64,000 bases of DNA from Tsuneonella litorea (GCF_025154015.1 NZ_JAOAMV010000001.1:434001-498000); one strand, 5' to 3'; shown: positions 9,365 through 20,189, numbered from the stretch's first letter. Notes: generated by a model not told the origin, from the sequence alone. Made by a program: numbers and translations.

Positions 9365-10117
9365 ATGGACCTCCCATTGTTCCACGAAATGCCCGATGGT
9401 CGCCGGATCGCCTACCGTTTCACGGCCGGCCGCGCTCCGCCGCTCGTGTTCCTTCCCGGCTACATGTCCGACATGGCGGGCGGCAAGGCGACCGCGCTGT
9501 TCGACTGGGCGAAGCGCGACGGCCGCGCCTGCCTGCTGCTCGACTATTCGGGATGCGGCAAGTCCGACGGCGCATTCGCCGACGGCACGCTGTCGCGCTG
9601 GACCGACGAGGTGGTCGCGCTGGTCGACGCGTTGATCGAGGGGCCGGTCGTCCTCGTGGGATCGTCGATGGGCGGCTGGCTCATGCTGCTGGCGGGCCTG
9701 CGGCTCGGCGACCGGCTTCACGGCCTGATCGGGATCGCCGCGGCGCCCGATTTCACCCAGTGGGGCCGCAGCGCCGACGACGCGGAGAGGCTGGCAGCGG
9801 GCGAGACGGTATTCGATCCCAACCCCTACGGTCCCGAACCGACCCCGATGCACGCGCGCTTCTGGGCCGACGGGCAGGCCAGCCTGCTGCTCGACAAGGC
9901 GATCGCGATCGATTGCCCGGTGCGGCTGATCCACGGGATGCGCGACGACGACGTGCCGTGGGATGTCTCCCGGCGCCTTCTCGAAGCCCTGCGTTCGCGC
10001 GACGTTCACCTGGCGCTGGTCAAGGACGGCGACCACCGGCTGAGCCGGGAGCAGGACATCGCCCTGCTCTTGCGCACCGCCGGATCGCTATCATCTGGAG
10101 TGCCATGCTCGCGCTAG
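9365..10117 (+). CDS. Alpha/beta hydrolase
   Basis: A 250-residue cytoplasmic serine hydrolase with a single alpha/beta-fold domain. VGSSMGGW holds the nucleophile at about Ser101. HGMRDDDVPW supplies the acid and KDGDHRLS the histidine near the C-terminus. LPGYMSDMAGGKA near residue 35 forms the oxyanion region. The closest look is to the ABHD10/BioH-like and palmitoyl-thioesterase-like hydrolases, but the substrate is not evident. The gene overlaps the following TPR gene by 13 bp, which in turn overlaps the LLM oxidoreductase gene, so the three are likely co-transcribed. Confidence 0.85.
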   Translation: MDLPLFHEMPDGRRIAYRFTAGRAPPLVFLPGYMSDMAGGKATALFDWAKRDGRACLLLDYSGCGKSDGAFADGTLSRWTDEVVALVDALIEGPVVLVGSSMGGWLMLLAGLRLGDRLHGLIGIAAAPDFTQWGRSADDAERLAAGETVFDPNPYGPEPTPMHARFWADGQASLLLDKAIAIDCPVRLIHGMRDDDVPWDVSRRLLEALRSRDVHLALVKDGDHRLSREQDIALLLRTAGSLSSGVPCSR

Positions 10118-10935
10118 TCCTTCCCATCATGCTCATGCAGGTCGGCATCGCGCCGACGTCCTCGCCGGTGACCGCGGTGCCGCCCGAGTTGCAGGACCGC
10201 CCCCCGCGCGACACCGTGCGCAATGCAGCCATGCCGGATCGGCCTGCGAGCCGGGCGGCGATCGACCTGTGCCTCGACACCGCGCGCACCGACCCGGCGA
10301 AGGCCCGCTCGTACGCCGAGGAATGGGTGTCGCGCACCGGCGGGCTCCAGCGCGCGGCGGGCCGCCACTGCCTCGGCGTGGCAGCCGGCCACCAGGGCGA
10401 CTGGGCGGCGGCGGCGGCCGCCTTCCTCGCGGCGCGCGACGAGGCGGGCGACGAAGCGGGTTTTAAGGCGCGCATGGGCGCACTCGCGGGCAGCGCGCTG
10501 CTCGCCGGGGGCAGGCCTGCCGAGGCGCTCGCCGCGCTCGACGCGGCGCGGAGCGCGGCGGCTGGCGATGCCGACCTGTCGGGCGCGATCGCGCTGGACC
10601 GGGCCTCGGCGCTCGTCGCGCTGGGCCGCCCGGACGCGGCGGTCGCGGCGCTGGACGAAGCGCGGCGGCTGATCCCCGCCGATGCGCACGCCTGGCTGCT
10701 GTCGGCCACGCTGGCAAGGCGGCTGGGCGACCTCGCGACGGCCCAGCAGCAGATCGAGCGCGCCGCCGCGATCGACCCGCGCGACCCGGCCATCGGGCTC
10801 GAGGCGGGGGTGATCGCCGCGCTAGGCGGCCGCGACGATGCCGCGCGGCAGTCGTTCGCATCGGTCGTCGCCGCGGCGCCCGACAGCCCGCAGGCCGCCG
10901 CAGCGAGAACCTACCTCGCGCAGATCGGCGGATGA
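10105..10935 (+). CDS. TPR-repeat protein with N-terminal signal segment
   Basis: A 276-residue protein with an N-terminal hydrophobic segment ([14 protein letters not shown]) that looks like a signal peptide or anchor. An alanine-rich region built from tetratricopeptide-like helices follows: [42 protein letters not shown] and [21 protein letters not shown]. It most likely lies in the periplasm or is membrane-anchored and acts as a protein-interaction scaffold. The ATG at 10105 lies within the hydrolase gene end, and the stop overlaps the next start as ATGA. No specific partner can be inferred. Confidence 0.8.
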   Translation: MLALVLPIMLMQVGIAPTSSPVTAVPPELQDRPPRDTVRNAAMPDRPASRAAIDLCLDTARTDPAKARSYAEEWVSRTGGLQRAAGRHCLGVAAGHQGDWAAAAAAFLAARDEAGDEAGFKARMGALAGSALLAGGRPAEALAALDAARSAAAGDADLSGAIALDRASALVALGRPDAAVAALDEARRLIPADAHAWLLSATLARRLGDLATAQQQIERAAAIDPRDPAIGLEAGVIAALGGRDDAARQSFASVVAAAPDSPQAAAARTYLAQIGG

Positions 10936-11915
10936 TCCCTTTTTCGGTCCTCGACCTCGTGCCGGTGCGCGAAGGCGGCACGCTGGGCGAAGCCTACGCC
11001 GCCACCGCGCGGCTCGCGCAGGTCGCCGAGCGGCAGGGCTACCGACGGTTCTGGATCGCCGAGCATCACACGATGGAAGGGATCGGCGGCGCCGCGGCGT
11101 CTGTCGTGATCGGCCACGTCGGCCATGCCACCAGCACCATCCGCATCGGCTCGGGCGGGATCATGCTGCCCAACCACAACCCGTTCGTGATCGCCGAGCA
11201 GTTCGGGACGCTCGACGCGCTGTTCCCGGGCCGGATCGACCTCGGCCTCGGCCGCGCGCCGGGCGCCGGCCCCGAACTCAGCCGCGCGCTGCGCAAGAAC
11301 CTGCACCAGGCCTCCGAGTTCTTCCCGCAGGACGTGGTCGAGCTGCGGGCGCTGCTGGACGGCGATCCGCAGCTTGGCGTGCAGGCGACTCCCGGCCGCG
11401 GCGCACGGGTCGAGATGTGGATGCTGGGGTCGAGCCTGTTCGGCGCCGACCTCGCGGCCCGGCTCGGGATGCCCTATGCCTTCGCCTCGCACTTCGCGCC
11501 CGATCACCTCGATGCCGCGCTGGCGCTGTACCGCCAGCGGTTTCAGCCGTCCGAGTGGCTCGAGAAACCCCGTGCCATGGCGGCGATGACCGTATTCGCC
11601 GCCGAGACCGACGCCGAGGCGGAGCTGATCGCCTCGAGCCAGCAGCAGAGCTTCGTCGCGCTGCGCACGGGCCGGCCCGGAAAGCTGAAGCCCCCGGTGG
11701 CGAACTACCGCGAGACCCTGCCGCTGCAGGCCCAGTCGCTGCTCGCGCACATCGGCCAAGCGAGCGCGATCGGTTCGCCGGCCCGCGTGCGCGAAGCGAT
11801 CGGCCGTTTCGTCGAGCGGACGGGCGCTGACGAGATCATCGTGTCCGGGGCGACGTTCGACCCGGCCGCGCGCGAGCGGTCGCTCGAACTGACGGTCGAG
11901 GCGCTGGCTGGATAA
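10932..11915 (+). CDS. LLM-class flavin-dependent oxidoreductase (luciferase-like)
   Basis: A 327-residue protein of the bacterial luciferase-like superfamily, using reduced FMN or F420 on an unknown substrate. It has the characteristic opening [12 protein letters not shown], the [10 protein letters not shown] segment, [15 protein letters not shown], and [15 protein letters not shown], which together define the MsnO8/YhbW-like subfamily of group 1 LLM oxidoreductases. The ATG at 10932 overlaps the TPR gene stop by 4 bp. Length is normal. The substrate cannot be deduced from the neighbours. Confidence 0.9.
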   Translation: MIPFSVLDLVPVREGGTLGEAYAATARLAQVAERQGYRRFWIAEHHTMEGIGGAAASVVIGHVGHATSTIRIGSGGIMLPNHNPFVIAEQFGTLDALFPGRIDLGLGRAPGAGPELSRALRKNLHQASEFFPQDVVELRALLDGDPQLGVQATPGRGARVEMWMLGSSLFGADLAARLGMPYAFASHFAPDHLDAALALYRQRFQPSEWLEKPRAMAAMTVFAAETDAEAELIASSQQQSFVALRTGRPGKLKPPVANYRETLPLQAQSLLAHIGQASAIGSPARVREAIGRFVERTGADEIIVSGATFDPAARERSLELTVEALAG

Positions 11916-12000
11916 ACCGCGCAATTCGTGCGTAGTGAGAAAGCGGCGGGCCGTCACGCGGGCTTGCGGGCCTCAACGCATGAGCGTAACGCGCGCCACA

Positions 12001-12028
12001 TTGCTGCGAAAGGCGGCAACAATATAAT
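12001..12028 (+). promoter_or_regulatory. Sigma-70-type promoter for the glutamate dehydrogenase gene
   Basis: A TTGCTG -35 element (12001-12006) and a perfect TATAAT -10 element (12023-12028) are separated by 16 bp. They lie 42 bp before the ATG at 12070, in the only long gap upstream of that gene. The AT-rich -10 stands out strongly from the high-GC surroundings. Confidence 0.6.
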
Positions 12029-12069
12029 AGCGACCCGCGCGCGACCGACGGGTCGACGGAGCACGCAGG

Positions 12070-15000
12070 ATGGCCGCCAAAGTCCGGAATTCCAACCCCG
12101 ATTCCCCGCGCCGCAAGGGTGGAGACGGCGCCTGCGCCGAAACGCTGGCCCAGCGGATGCGCGATTCGCTGCTGCCTGACGACCGTGCGCTGGATTCGAA
12201 GCGACTGACCGAGGCGGCCGGCTTCGTGATCGAGGCGGCGGCGTGCCGCGAACCGGGCGAACCGGTCATCGAGATCGCTTCGGCGAGCGAGGAACGGCGC
12301 TTCATGCGTCTCGCGCTGGTCAACGACGACATGCCGTTCCTGGTCGATTCCATCGCGTCGACAGTTGCCGCGCATGGGCTTTCGATCGACCGGCTGCTGC
12401 ACCCGGTCGTGCCGGTCGAACGCGACGCGAAGGGCAAGCTCGTCGCGCTGCCGGAGGGCAACGCCGCCGCCGGCGCCGCGCGCGAATCGATGATCTACAT
12501 CGAGACCCCGCGCGCCGACGCACGCCAGCGGCGCGAGCTCTTGCGCGACCTGCGGGTCACCCTGGGAGACGTGCGGGCCGCGGTCGCCGACTGGCCGAAG
12601 ATGCGCGAGGCGATCCTCGACGATGCCGCGCGGCTCGCCGACAGCGAGGGCGCCGCGCTGCTGCGCTGGCTCGAGGACGGGATGCTGACCCAGCTCGGCC
12701 ACCTGACCCGCCGGCGCGACGGCAGCCAGGCGGCCATGCTCGGCATCTGCCGCAAGAGCGCGAAGGCAATCCTCGCCGATCCCAGCTACGAGCGCGCCTT
12801 CGCCTGGTTCGACGACAGCGACGGCGGACGCGGCCGGGCGCCGCTGATCGTCAAGGCGAACCGGATGTCGAACGTTCACCGCCGGGTGCCGCTCGACCTG
12901 TTCATCGTGCCCGTCATCGAGGACGGCAAGGTCGCCGCGCTGTCGATTCACGCAGGCGTCTGGACCAGCGCCTCGTTGGCGACCCCGCCCGCCCAGGTGC
13001 CGCGGCTGCGCACCCAGCTGGCCGATCTCAACGCGAAGTTCGGGTTCGACCCGCACGGCCATGCCGGCAAGGCGCTCGTCCACGCGCTGACCGCGTTGCC
13101 GCACGACCTCGTGATCGGGTTCTCCGACGCGGACATCGAGCGCGTCGCGACGACCATGATGAGCCTCGTCGACCGGCCGCGCCCGCGGCTGGCCCTCGTC
13201 GAAGCGCCGCTCAGCCGCCACCTGTTCGCGTTCGTCTGGCTGCCGCGTGACATGCTCTCAACCCAGGTGCGCAATCGCATCGAGGACCTGCTGGAGGAAG
13301 GATCGGGCGCCAAGGCGCTCGACTGGAGCCTGCAGGTCGAAGGCGGCAACCTCGCGATGCTGCGCTACGTGCTCGACTACCGCGAGAGCACCGGCTCGCC
13401 CGACGCCGACGGGATCGAGGCGGCGATCCAGGCGCTGCTGCGCGGCTGGGGCGAAGCGGTCGAAAGCGAACTCGTCGCGAGTGGCGAGGAAGCCTCGCGC
13501 GCGGCGGCACTCGCGGCGCGCTTTGCCGAGAGCTTCCCGACCGCCTACCGCGCCGCCTACGGTCCGGGCGAGGCCGCGCAGGACGTGCGCCGGCTGCGCC
13601 GCCTCGCCGCGCTCGATGCCGAAAGCGACGCCGCGCTGCCGCTGCGCGACGTGCGCCTGTTCCGGATGCCGGGCGACGAGGCGGGACGGCTGCGGCTCAA
13701 GGTCTACCAGATGTCCGGCGCGCTCGCGCTGTCGGACGCCGTGCCCGCGCTCGAGAACTTCGGCTTTCGCGTGCTCGAGGAAGTACCGACCCCGCTCGCC
13801 GCGGGGGAGGACGGGGTCGGCCGCCTCGGGACCATCCACGACTTCACCCTCGAGCTCGGCGAAGGCGACGAGGTCGAGCCGCTGCTCGAGCGCGCGATGC
13901 AGATCGAGGAGGCGGTCGCCGATGTCCTCAACGGCGCGGCCGAGGACGATCCGTTCAACCGGCTGGTGGTCGGCACCGGGCTGTCGGCCCACGAAGCCGA
14001 CTGGCTCAGGGCATTCTACCGCTATCTGCGGCAGACCGGCATGGGCTTCACGATCTACACGGTCGTCGACGCGCTGCGCCGCGCGCCGCAGGTCACGGTC
14101 CCGCTCGTCGCGCTGTTCGCCGCGCGGCACGATCCGGCGTTCCACGGCGACCGGGAAGCGGAAGCGACGAAACATCTCGAGGCGATCCGCCAGGGCCTGA
14201 CGCAGGTGGCGGCGATCAATGACGATCGCCTGCTGCGGCTGTACCAGGAGGCGATCTCGGCGGTGCTGCGGACCAACGCGTTCGCCCCTGCCGCGCGCGA
14301 GGCGCTGGCGCTCAAGTTCGATTCCGCACGCGTCCCGGGCCTCCCCAAGCCGGTGCCATGGCGCGAGATCTTCGTCTATTCGCGCCGGGTGGAGGGCATC
14401 CACCTGCGCGCCGGCCCGATCGCCCGCGGGGGCCTGCGCTGGTCCGATCGCCGCGACGACTTCCGCACCGAAATCCTCGGCCTGATGAAGGCGCAGCGGG
14501 TCAAGAACGCGGTCATCGTACCCACCGGGGCCAAGGGCGGGTTCTATCCCAAGCAGCTTCCGAACCCGGCGCGCGACCGCGAGGGCTGGGCCGCCGAAGG
14601 GCGCGCCAGCTACGAGGTGTTCATCCGCACGCTGCTGTCGATCACCGACAACATCGTCGACGACAGGGTCGTCCACCCGGCCGATGTCGTCATCCACGAT
14701 GGCGAGGATCCCTATTTCGTGGTCGCCGCCGACAAGGGCACCGCAACCTTCTCGGACATCGCCAACGGCATCGCCGAATCGCGCGATTTCTGGCTCGACG
14801 ACGCCTTCGCCAGCGGCGGTTCGAACGGCTACGACCACAAGGCGATGGGGATCACCGCCAAGGGCGCGTGGGTCTCGGTCCAGCGCCATTTCCTCGAAAT
14901 GGGCATCGACGTGCAGACCGATACCACCCGCGTCGTCGGCTGCGGCGACATGTCGGGCGACGTGTTCGGCAACGGAATGCTGCTGTCGAAGGCAATCAAG

Positions 15001-16836
15001 CTGGTCGCGGCGTTCGATCACCGGCACATCTTCCTCGATCCCGATCCCGACCCGGCGGCAAGCTGGAAGGAACGCAAGCGAATGTTCGGCCTCCCCCGGT
15101 CGAGCTGGGAGGACTACGATACCAAGCTGATCAGCAAGGGTGGCGGCGTGTTCGCGCGTTCGCTCAAGCGCATTCCGCTGTCGAAGGAAGTGCGCGCCGC
15201 GCTCGACATCGACCAGGCCGAGATCGAACCCGAGGCGCTGATCTCGGCGATCCTCAAGGCGCCGGTCGACCTCATCTGGTTCGGCGGCATCGGCACCTAC
15301 ATCAAGGCCAGCCACGAGGCGACCGCGCAGGTCGGCGACCCGGCCAACGACGCGCTGCGGGTCGACGCCAGCGAAGTGCGCGCGCGAGTCATCGGCGAAG
15401 GGGCGAACCTCGGCATCACCCAGGCGGGGCGGATCGAGTTCGCGCTGGCCGGCGGCGACGACGGCCAGGGCGGCCGGATCAACACCGACTTCATCGACAA
15501 CTCCGCGGGGGTCGACTGCTCGGACAACGAGGTCAACATCAAGATCGCGCTCGCCGCCGCCAGGCGGGCGGGCAAGCTCGGCGAGGCGAAGCGCGTCAAG
15601 CTGCTCGAATCGATGACCGACGAGGTCGCCGCGCTGGTCCTCGAGGACAACCGGCTGCAGGCGCTCGCGCTGTCGATCGCGCACGCGGGCGGGCCGGAGG
15701 CGGTGGCCGCCCAGCTGAGCCTGATCGAGACGCTCGAGGCGCGCGGCGCGCTCGACCGCAAGACCGAGGGCCTAGCGACCAGCGAGGCGCTGTCGCACCG
15801 GTCCAGCGACGGCCAGGGGCTGACCCGGCCCGAGCTGGCCGTGCTGCTGTCATCGACCAAGCTGGTGCTCCAGGACGCGATCGAGCAATCCTCGCTGCCC
15901 GACGATCCGGCGCTCGACGATCTCCTGCTCGGCTATTTCCCGACCGCAATGCGCAAGGACTTCAAGCGCCAGATCGAAGGCCATCAGCTGCGCCGGGCGA
16001 TCATCGCGACCGCGCTCGCCAACCTCGTGATCAACCGCATGGGCCTGGTCCACGTCTTCGAGCTGTCGGAGGAAGAAGGCGTCGGGCTCGCCGACGTCTG
16101 CGCCTCGTTCGTCTCGGCAGACAAACTCTTCGGCGCGCAGGCGCTGTGGGCCGAACTCGAGACGGCGCAGATGCCGGAAAGCGCGCGGATCTACATGTTC
16201 CGCCACACCGCGGGCGCCTTGCGCAGCCACATGGCCGACCTGATCCGCGCGGGGGCCAGCACCACCCCTCCCAGCAAGATGATCGCCGCGCTCGAGAGCC
16301 GGGTCGGAGAGCTGTCCTCCGCGACAGGGGACCTCCTGCCCGACGCATCGCGCAAGCAGTCCGCTGCGCTGATCGCCGAGTTCGTGGCAATGGGCGCGCC
16401 GCAGAAGCTCGCAGCCAAGGTCGTCCACCTCTACGATCTCGACGGGGCGGTCGGCCTCGCCGCGCTGTCGCAGGCTGCGGAAATCGACGCGCGGGCGCTG
16501 ACCTCGGCCTTCACCGACCTTGGCGACCGCCTCGGCCTCGACTGGGCGCAGGGCGTGGCGGCGATGATGAACCCGTCGGACGTGTGGGAGCGGATGCTCG
16601 TCGCCGGGCTGTCGCGCGACTTCCAGCAGATGCGCCTCGATTTCCTTCGCCGCCTGTCGCGGCGCAAGGGTGCGAAGGACGATCCCGCGGGAGCCGTCGC
16701 AACCTGGGCGGAGGAAAACGGGGCCGCGGTGCGCCAGTTTCGCGGCGTGATCGGGCGCGCGCAGGCACACAGCCCGGTGGCCCCGGCGATGCTCGCGCAG
16801 ATCGCCAGCCAGGCGCGCAACCTGCTCGGCCGGTAG
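12070..16836 (+). CDS. NAD-specific glutamate dehydrogenase, large (180-kDa) type
   Basis: Oxidatively deaminates glutamate to 2-oxoglutarate and ammonia with NAD, mainly as a catabolic route in proteobacteria. At 1588 residues it has the normal length of the L_180 class. It has long N-terminal ACT-like regulatory segments (for example VNDDMPFLVDSIAS near residue 85). The catalytic core starts near residue 780 with GPIARGGLRWSDRRDDFRTE and KAQRVKNAVIVPTGAKGGF, which contain the glutamate-binding and catalytic lysines. GCGDMSGDVFGNGML and GEGANLGITQ form the NAD-binding half. A large C-terminal helical domain follows. A strong promoter lies just upstream. The 800-codon antisense open frames opposite this gene are composition artefacts. 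Confidence 0.96.
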   Translation: MAAKVRNSNPDSPRRKGGDGACAETLAQRMRDSLLPDDRALDSKRLTEAAGFVIEAAACREPGEPVIEIASASEERRFMRLALVNDDMPFLVDSIASTVAAHGLSIDRLLHPVVPVERDAKGKLVALPEGNAAAGAARESMIYIETPRADARQRRELLRDLRVTLGDVRAAVADWPKMREAILDDAARLADSEGAALLRWLEDGMLTQLGHLTRRRDGSQAAMLGICRKSAKAILADPSYERAFAWFDDSDGGRGRAPLIVKANRMSNVHRRVPLDLFIVPVIEDGKVAALSIHAGVWTSASLATPPAQVPRLRTQLADLNAKFGFDPHGHAGKALVHALTALPHDLVIGFSDADIERVATTMMSLVDRPRPRLALVEAPLSRHLFAFVWLPRDMLSTQVRNRIEDLLEEGSGAKALDWSLQVEGGNLAMLRYVLDYRESTGSPDADGIEAAIQALLRGWGEAVESELVASGEEASRAAALAARFAESFPTAYRAAYGPGEAAQDVRRLRRLAALDAESDAALPLRDVRLFRMPGDEAGRLRLKVYQMSGALALSDAVPALENFGFRVLEEVPTPLAAGEDGVGRLGTIHDFTLELGEGDEVEPLLERAMQIEEAVADVLNGAAEDDPFNRLVVGTGLSAHEADWLRAFYRYLRQTGMGFTIYTVVDALRRAPQVTVPLVALFAARHDPAFHGDREAEATKHLEAIRQGLTQVAAINDDRLLRLYQEAISAVLRTNAFAPAAREALALKFDSARVPGLPKPVPWREIFVYSRRVEGIHLRAGPIARGGLRWSDRRDDFRTEILGLMKAQRVKNAVIVPTGAKGGFYPKQLPNPARDREGWAAEGRASYEVFIRTLLSITDNIVDDRVVHPADVVIHDGEDPYFVVAADKGTATFSDIANGIAESRDFWLDDAFASGGSNGYDHKAMGITAKGAWVSVQRHFLEMGIDVQTDTTRVVGCGDMSGDVFGNGMLLSKAIKLVAAFDHRHIFLDPDPDPAASWKERKRMFGLPRSSWEDYDTKLISKGGGVFARSLKRIPLSKEVRAALDIDQAEIEPEALISAILKAPVDLIWFGGIGTYIKASHEATAQVGDPANDALRVDASEVRARVIGEGANLGITQAGRIEFALAGGDDGQGGRINTDFIDNSAGVDCSDNEVNIKIALAAARRAGKLGEAKRVKLLESMTDEVAALVLEDNRLQALALSIAHAGGPEAVAAQLSLIETLEARGALDRKTEGLATSEALSHRSSDGQGLTRPELAVLLSSTKLVLQDAIEQSSLPDDPALDDLLLGYFPTAMRKDFKRQIEGHQLRRAIIATALANLVINRMGLVHVFELSEEEGVGLADVCASFVSADKLFGAQALWAELETAQMPESARIYMFRHTAGALRSHMADLIRAGASTTPPSKMIAALESRVGELSSATGDLLPDASRKQSAALIAEFVAMGAPQKLAAKVVHLYDLDGAVGLAALSQAAEIDARALTSAFTDLGDRLGLDWAQGVAAMMNPSDVWERMLVAGLSRDFQQMRLDFLRRLSRRKGAKDDPAGAVATWAEENGAAVRQFRGVIGRAQAHSPVAPAMLAQIASQARNLLGR

Positions 16837-16881
16837 CTCTCCGCTTGACGCGGGGCGGCCCGCTGGCCAAGTCCCGCGTGC

Positions 16882-18108
16882 ATGGACAGCGCGGATGTCG
16901 TCATCGTCGGATCGGGCCACGGCGGCGCACAGGCGGCGATCGCCTTGCGCCAGCAGGGCTTCGCGGGCTCGATCCTGGTCCTCGGCCGCGATCCCGAACC
17001 GCCTTACGAGCGGCCGCCGCTGTCGAAGGAATACCTCGCCCGCGAAAAGCCGTTCGAACGTATCCTGATCCGCCCGCCCGCCTTCTGGGACGAGCGCGCG
17101 ATCACCTTGCGCCCCGGCGCGGCGGTCGTCGGAATCGATCCGGCCGCGCGCACCGTCAAGCTCGCCGGAGGGGGCGAGGTCGGCTACGGCAAGCTGATCT
17201 GGTCCGCGGGCGGCGATCCGCGGCGGCTGTCGTGTCCCGGAGCGGACCTCGCGGGCATCCACGCGGTGCGCGACAAGGCGGATGCCGACCGGATCATGGC
17301 CGAACTCGACAACGGTGCGAAGCGCGTGGTGGTGGTGGGCGGCGGCTACATCGGGCTCGAGGCGGCGGCCGTGCTCACCAAGCTGGGTTGCCGCGTCACG
17401 CTTGTCGAGGCGCTGCCCCGCGTGCTGGCACGCGTCGCGGGCGAGGCGCTGAGCGCCTTCTACCAGGACTATCACCGCGCCCGCGGAGTCGACCTGCGGC
17501 TCGATGCCGCGGTCGAGCGGATCGAGAGCGAGAACGGGTGGGTCCGCCGGGTCGTGCTGGCCGACGGTGAAACGGTCGACTGCGACATGGTCATCGTCGG
17601 CATCGGGATCGTCCCCGCCGCCGGCCCGCTGATTGCCGCGGGGGCATCGGGTGCCAATGGCGTCGACGTCGACGAATACTGCCGAACCGTCCTTGAGGAC
17701 GTCTACGCGATTGGCGACTGCGCCGCGCACGCCAACCCGTGGGCAGACGGCGCGGTGATCCGGATCGAATCGGTGCAGAACGCGAACGACATGGCGACGA
17801 CGGTCGCCAAGCACATCACCGGGACCGAGGAACCCTACCGCGCCTTCCCGTGGTTCTGGTCGAACCAGTATGACCTCAGGCTGCAGACCGCCGGCCTGTC
17901 GATCGGGCACGACGCGACCGTGGTGCGCGGCGACCCGGCCGAGGCGAAGTTCTCGGTGATCTACCTCAAAGAAGGCCGCGTGATCGCGCTCGACTGCGTC
18001 AACGCGACCAAGGACTACGTTCAGGGCCGCAAGCTGATCGAGGCGCGCGCCGCGCCCGATCCGGCCGCGCTCGCCGATGCCGCGGTGCCGCTCAAGGAGC
18101 TGCTGTAA
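16882..18108 (+). CDS. FAD/NAD-dependent ferredoxin (rubredoxin) reductase-like oxidoreductase
   Basis: A 408-residue flavoprotein of the putidaredoxin/rubredoxin reductase type, passing electrons from NAD(P)H to a small iron-sulfur protein. It has an N-terminal FAD-binding [10 protein letters not shown] at residues 9-18, the [12 protein letters not shown] segment typical of oxygenase-coupled reductases, a second dinucleotide site [10 protein letters not shown] near residue 153, YAIGDCAAH for FAD, and a C-terminal reductase domain ([14 protein letters not shown]). No ferredoxin gene lies in the window. A CYP153-like P450 gene is 3.4 kb downstream and could be a customer, but this is inference. 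Its last 17 bp overlap the convergent queG gene. Confidence 0.88.
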   Translation: MDSADVVIVGSGHGGAQAAIALRQQGFAGSILVLGRDPEPPYERPPLSKEYLAREKPFERILIRPPAFWDERAITLRPGAAVVGIDPAARTVKLAGGGEVGYGKLIWSAGGDPRRLSCPGADLAGIHAVRDKADADRIMAELDNGAKRVVVVGGGYIGLEAAAVLTKLGCRVTLVEALPRVLARVAGEALSAFYQDYHRARGVDLRLDAAVERIESENGWVRRVVLADGETVDCDMVIVGIGIVPAAGPLIAAGASGANGVDVDEYCRTVLEDVYAIGDCAAHANPWADGAVIRIESVQNANDMATTVAKHITGTEEPYRAFPWFWSNQYDLRLQTAGLSIGHDATVVRGDPAEAKFSVIYLKEGRVIALDCVNATKDYVQGRKLIEARAAPDPAALADAAVPLKELL

Positions 18109-19147
18109 GTTCCCCGAGCGCCCAGGCTGCGGCCTCGGCGACCACCGGGTGGGGATCGTCCGCCAGTGCGCGCACCTGCGGAACCAGCGAAAGGTCGCCC
18201 GAATTGCCCGCCGCGACCAGGCAGTTGCGCACGAAGCGATCCCGCCCGATCCGCTTGATCGGGCTGCCCGAGAACAGCGAGCGGAACGCGGCGTCATCCA
18301 GTTGCAGCAGCCCCGCGAGGCTGGGCGCGGCGAGTTCGGCGCGGGGCAGGAACGCCCGGTTCGCGGCCGCCGCATCGGCGAACTTGTTCCACGGGCAGAC
18401 CGCGAGGCAGTCGTCGCAGCCGTAGATACGGTTGCCGATCGCCTTGCGGAATTCGCGCGGGATCGGCCCGGCGTGCTCGATCGTGAGGTAGGAAATGCAC
18501 CGCCGCGCATCGAGCCGGTAGGGCTCGGGGAAGGCGTCGGTGGGGCAGGCGCGCTGGCAGGCGTCGCACGAACCGCACCGGTCGGGGTGCGGCGCATCGG
18601 GCGTGATCTCGAGCGTGGTGTAGATCGCGCCCAGGAACAGCCAGCTCCCGTGCGCGCGGCTGACCAGGTTGGTATGCTTGCCCTGCCAGCCGATCCCCGC
18701 CGCCTCGCCCAGCGGCTTTTCCATCACCGGGGCGGTATCGACGAAGACCTTCACCTCGCTGCCGGGAACCTCGGCGACGAGCCAGCGCGCGAGCCTCTTC
18801 AGCGCCTTCTTGACGGTGTCGTGGTAGTCGCGGCCCTGGGCATAGACCGAAACGCGGCCGCGCTCGGGATGCGCCGCCAGAGCCAGCGGGTCGGCTTCGG
18901 GCGCGTAGCTCATGCCGAGCGCGATCACGCTTTTCGCAGCGGGCCATAACCCCTGCGGCGAAGCGCGCTCGGCCGCGCGGCTTTCCATCCACTCCATCGT
19001 GCCGTGGTGGCCCGCGGCAAGCCACTGGTCGAGCCGGTCGCCGCGGTCGAGCGTGGCCGGCGCGATGCCGACCGCCGCGAATCCCTCGATCCGCGCCCGT
19101 TCGATCAACCGCGCTCGCAAGTCGTCCGGAACCGCCGCGTTAACCAA
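18092..19147 (-). CDS. queG: Epoxyqueuosine reductase
   Basis: Catalyses the last step of queuosine formation in tRNA, reducing epoxyqueuosine with cobalamin and two [4Fe-4S] clusters. The 351-residue product has both ferredoxin-like cysteine clusters, [16 protein letters not shown] and [14 protein letters not shown]. It also has the conserved GHHGTMEWM and AYGRDYH-like ([12 protein letters not shown]) segments and a C-terminal HEAT-like helical part. The start is a TTG at 19147; no ATG or GTG lies in a suitable place, so the start is the weakest part of the call. It converges with the flavoprotein gene with a 17-bp overlap and is divergent from the ABC transporter pair. Confidence 0.95.
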   Translation of the reverse strand: MVNAAVPDDLRARLIERARIEGFAAVGIAPATLDRGDRLDQWLAAGHHGTMEWMESRAAERASPQGLWPAAKSVIALGMSYAPEADPLALAAHPERGRVSVYAQGRDYHDTVKKALKRLARWLVAEVPGSEVKVFVDTAPVMEKPLGEAAGIGWQGKHTNLVSRAHGSWLFLGAIYTTLEITPDAPHPDRCGSCDACQRACPTDAFPEPYRLDARRCISYLTIEHAGPIPREFRKAIGNRIYGCDDCLAVCPWNKFADAAAANRAFLPRAELAAPSLAGLLQLDDAAFRSLFSGSPIKRIGRDRFVRNCLVAAGNSGDLSLVPQVRALADDPHPVVAEAAAWALGELTAAP

Positions 19148-19193
19148 GCTTGGGGTTGCTCCCGTTCATGCCGCAGGGTTAACGCCTGCAGCC

Positions 19194-20189
19194 ATGCACG
19201 CTCCGCTAGGCGCAACCGCCGTTCCCGACAACCGACCCCAGACGCAAACGGGCCCGCTCGCGATCGAGGCCCGCGGCCTGGTCAAGCGGTTCGACGGAAC
19301 GATCGCGGTCGACGGGGTCGACCTAATGGTGCCGCAAGGCGCGATCTACGGCGTCCTCGGCCCGAACGGCGCAGGCAAGACGACGACGCTGCGTATGCTG
19401 CTCGGCATCATCGATCCCGACGCGGGCGTCCGCCGGGTGTTTGGCCACGAACGGCCGCACGATATCGCCCGCCTGATCGGCTACCTGCCCGAGGAACGGG
19501 GCCTTTATCCCTCGATGAAGGCATACGAGGCGATCGGTTTCCTGGGCGCGCTGCGCGGGATGACGCTGGCCGACGCCAAGGCCCGCGGGCGGCGGCTGCT
19601 CGAGGAACACGGCCTCGGCCACGCAGCCGAGCGGACGATCCGCCAGCTTTCGAAAGGCATGGCGCAGACGGTCCAGCTGCTCGGCACGCTGGTCCACGAA
19701 CCGCGCCTCGTGGTGCTCGACGAGCCGTTCAGCGGACTCGACGCGCTCAACCAGGGCAAGCTCGAGAAGATGATCCGCGCGCTGGCCGCCAACGGCACGA
19801 CGGTGATCTTCTCGACCCACGTCATCGCCCACGCCGAACGCCTGTGCGAAGGCGTTGCGATCATCGCCGGCGGCCGGGTACCCTACGCCGGCAGCGTCGA
19901 TGCCGCGCGCGACAGGATCCCCGCGCAGGTCCGTCTCGAGACCGAGGCGCGCGACGGCCCGTGGCGCGCCGCGCTGCCCGCCGACGCCCGCGCCGAGGGC
20001 AAGTACTGGATGTTCTCGCTTCCCGAGAGCGGGATCGAGCCGCTGCTGCGCGCGCTGATCGAAGGCGATGCGGGCATCCTTTCGCTGTCGATCGAGCGTG
20101 CGGGCCTGCACGACGCATTCGTCCACATCGCCGGCGAGGCCGCGGCCCGCGCGCTCGAGGAAGCCAGTCCCGCGGAGCAGGCACGATGA
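19194..20189 (+). CDS. ABC-2 type transporter ATP-binding protein (NatA-like)
   Basis: The ATPase subunit of an exporter, 331 residues. It has Walker A GPNGAGKTT near residue 55, a signature segment LSKGMAQTVQ (a variant of LSGGQ), Walker B LVVLDEPFSGLD and the switch histidine in STHV. The C-terminal extension, about 90 residues after the nucleotide-binding domain, resembles the DUF4162 tail of NatA/YhaQ-type proteins. The ATG at 19194 gives a short leader before the domain. The gene overlaps the permease gene by 4 bp (ATGA). NatAB-type systems export sodium or drugs, but the substrate here is unknown. Confidence 0.9.
   Translation: MHAPLGATAVPDNRPQTQTGPLAIEARGLVKRFDGTIAVDGVDLMVPQGAIYGVLGPNGAGKTTTLRMLLGIIDPDAGVRRVFGHERPHDIARLIGYLPEERGLYPSMKAYEAIGFLGALRGMTLADAKARGRRLLEEHGLGHAAERTIRQLSKGMAQTVQLLGTLVHEPRLVVLDEPFSGLDALNQGKLEKMIRALAANGTTVIFSTHVIAHAERLCEGVAIIAGGRVPYAGSVDAARDRIPAQVRLETEARDGPWRAALPADARAEGKYWMFSLPESGIEPLLRALIEGDAGILSLSIERAGLHDAFVHIAGEAAARALEEASPAEQAR

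Noticed and set aside
13258-15684. Open frame of over 800 codons antisense to the glutamate dehydrogenase gene
   Set aside because: It is a codon-bias shadow in high-GC DNA; the plus strand encodes clear GDH motifs throughout and the antisense product has no recognisable domain.
14358-17570. Long plus-strand frame overlapping the dehydrogenase and flavoprotein genes
   Set aside because: It is out of frame with both genes and very Arg/Gly-rich, typical of a shifted reading of GC-rich code.
15850-18597. Minus-strand frame of over 900 codons across the GDH end and flavoprotein gene
   Set aside because: Only its far right end contains a few queG-region residues in another frame; the remainder lacks any domain.
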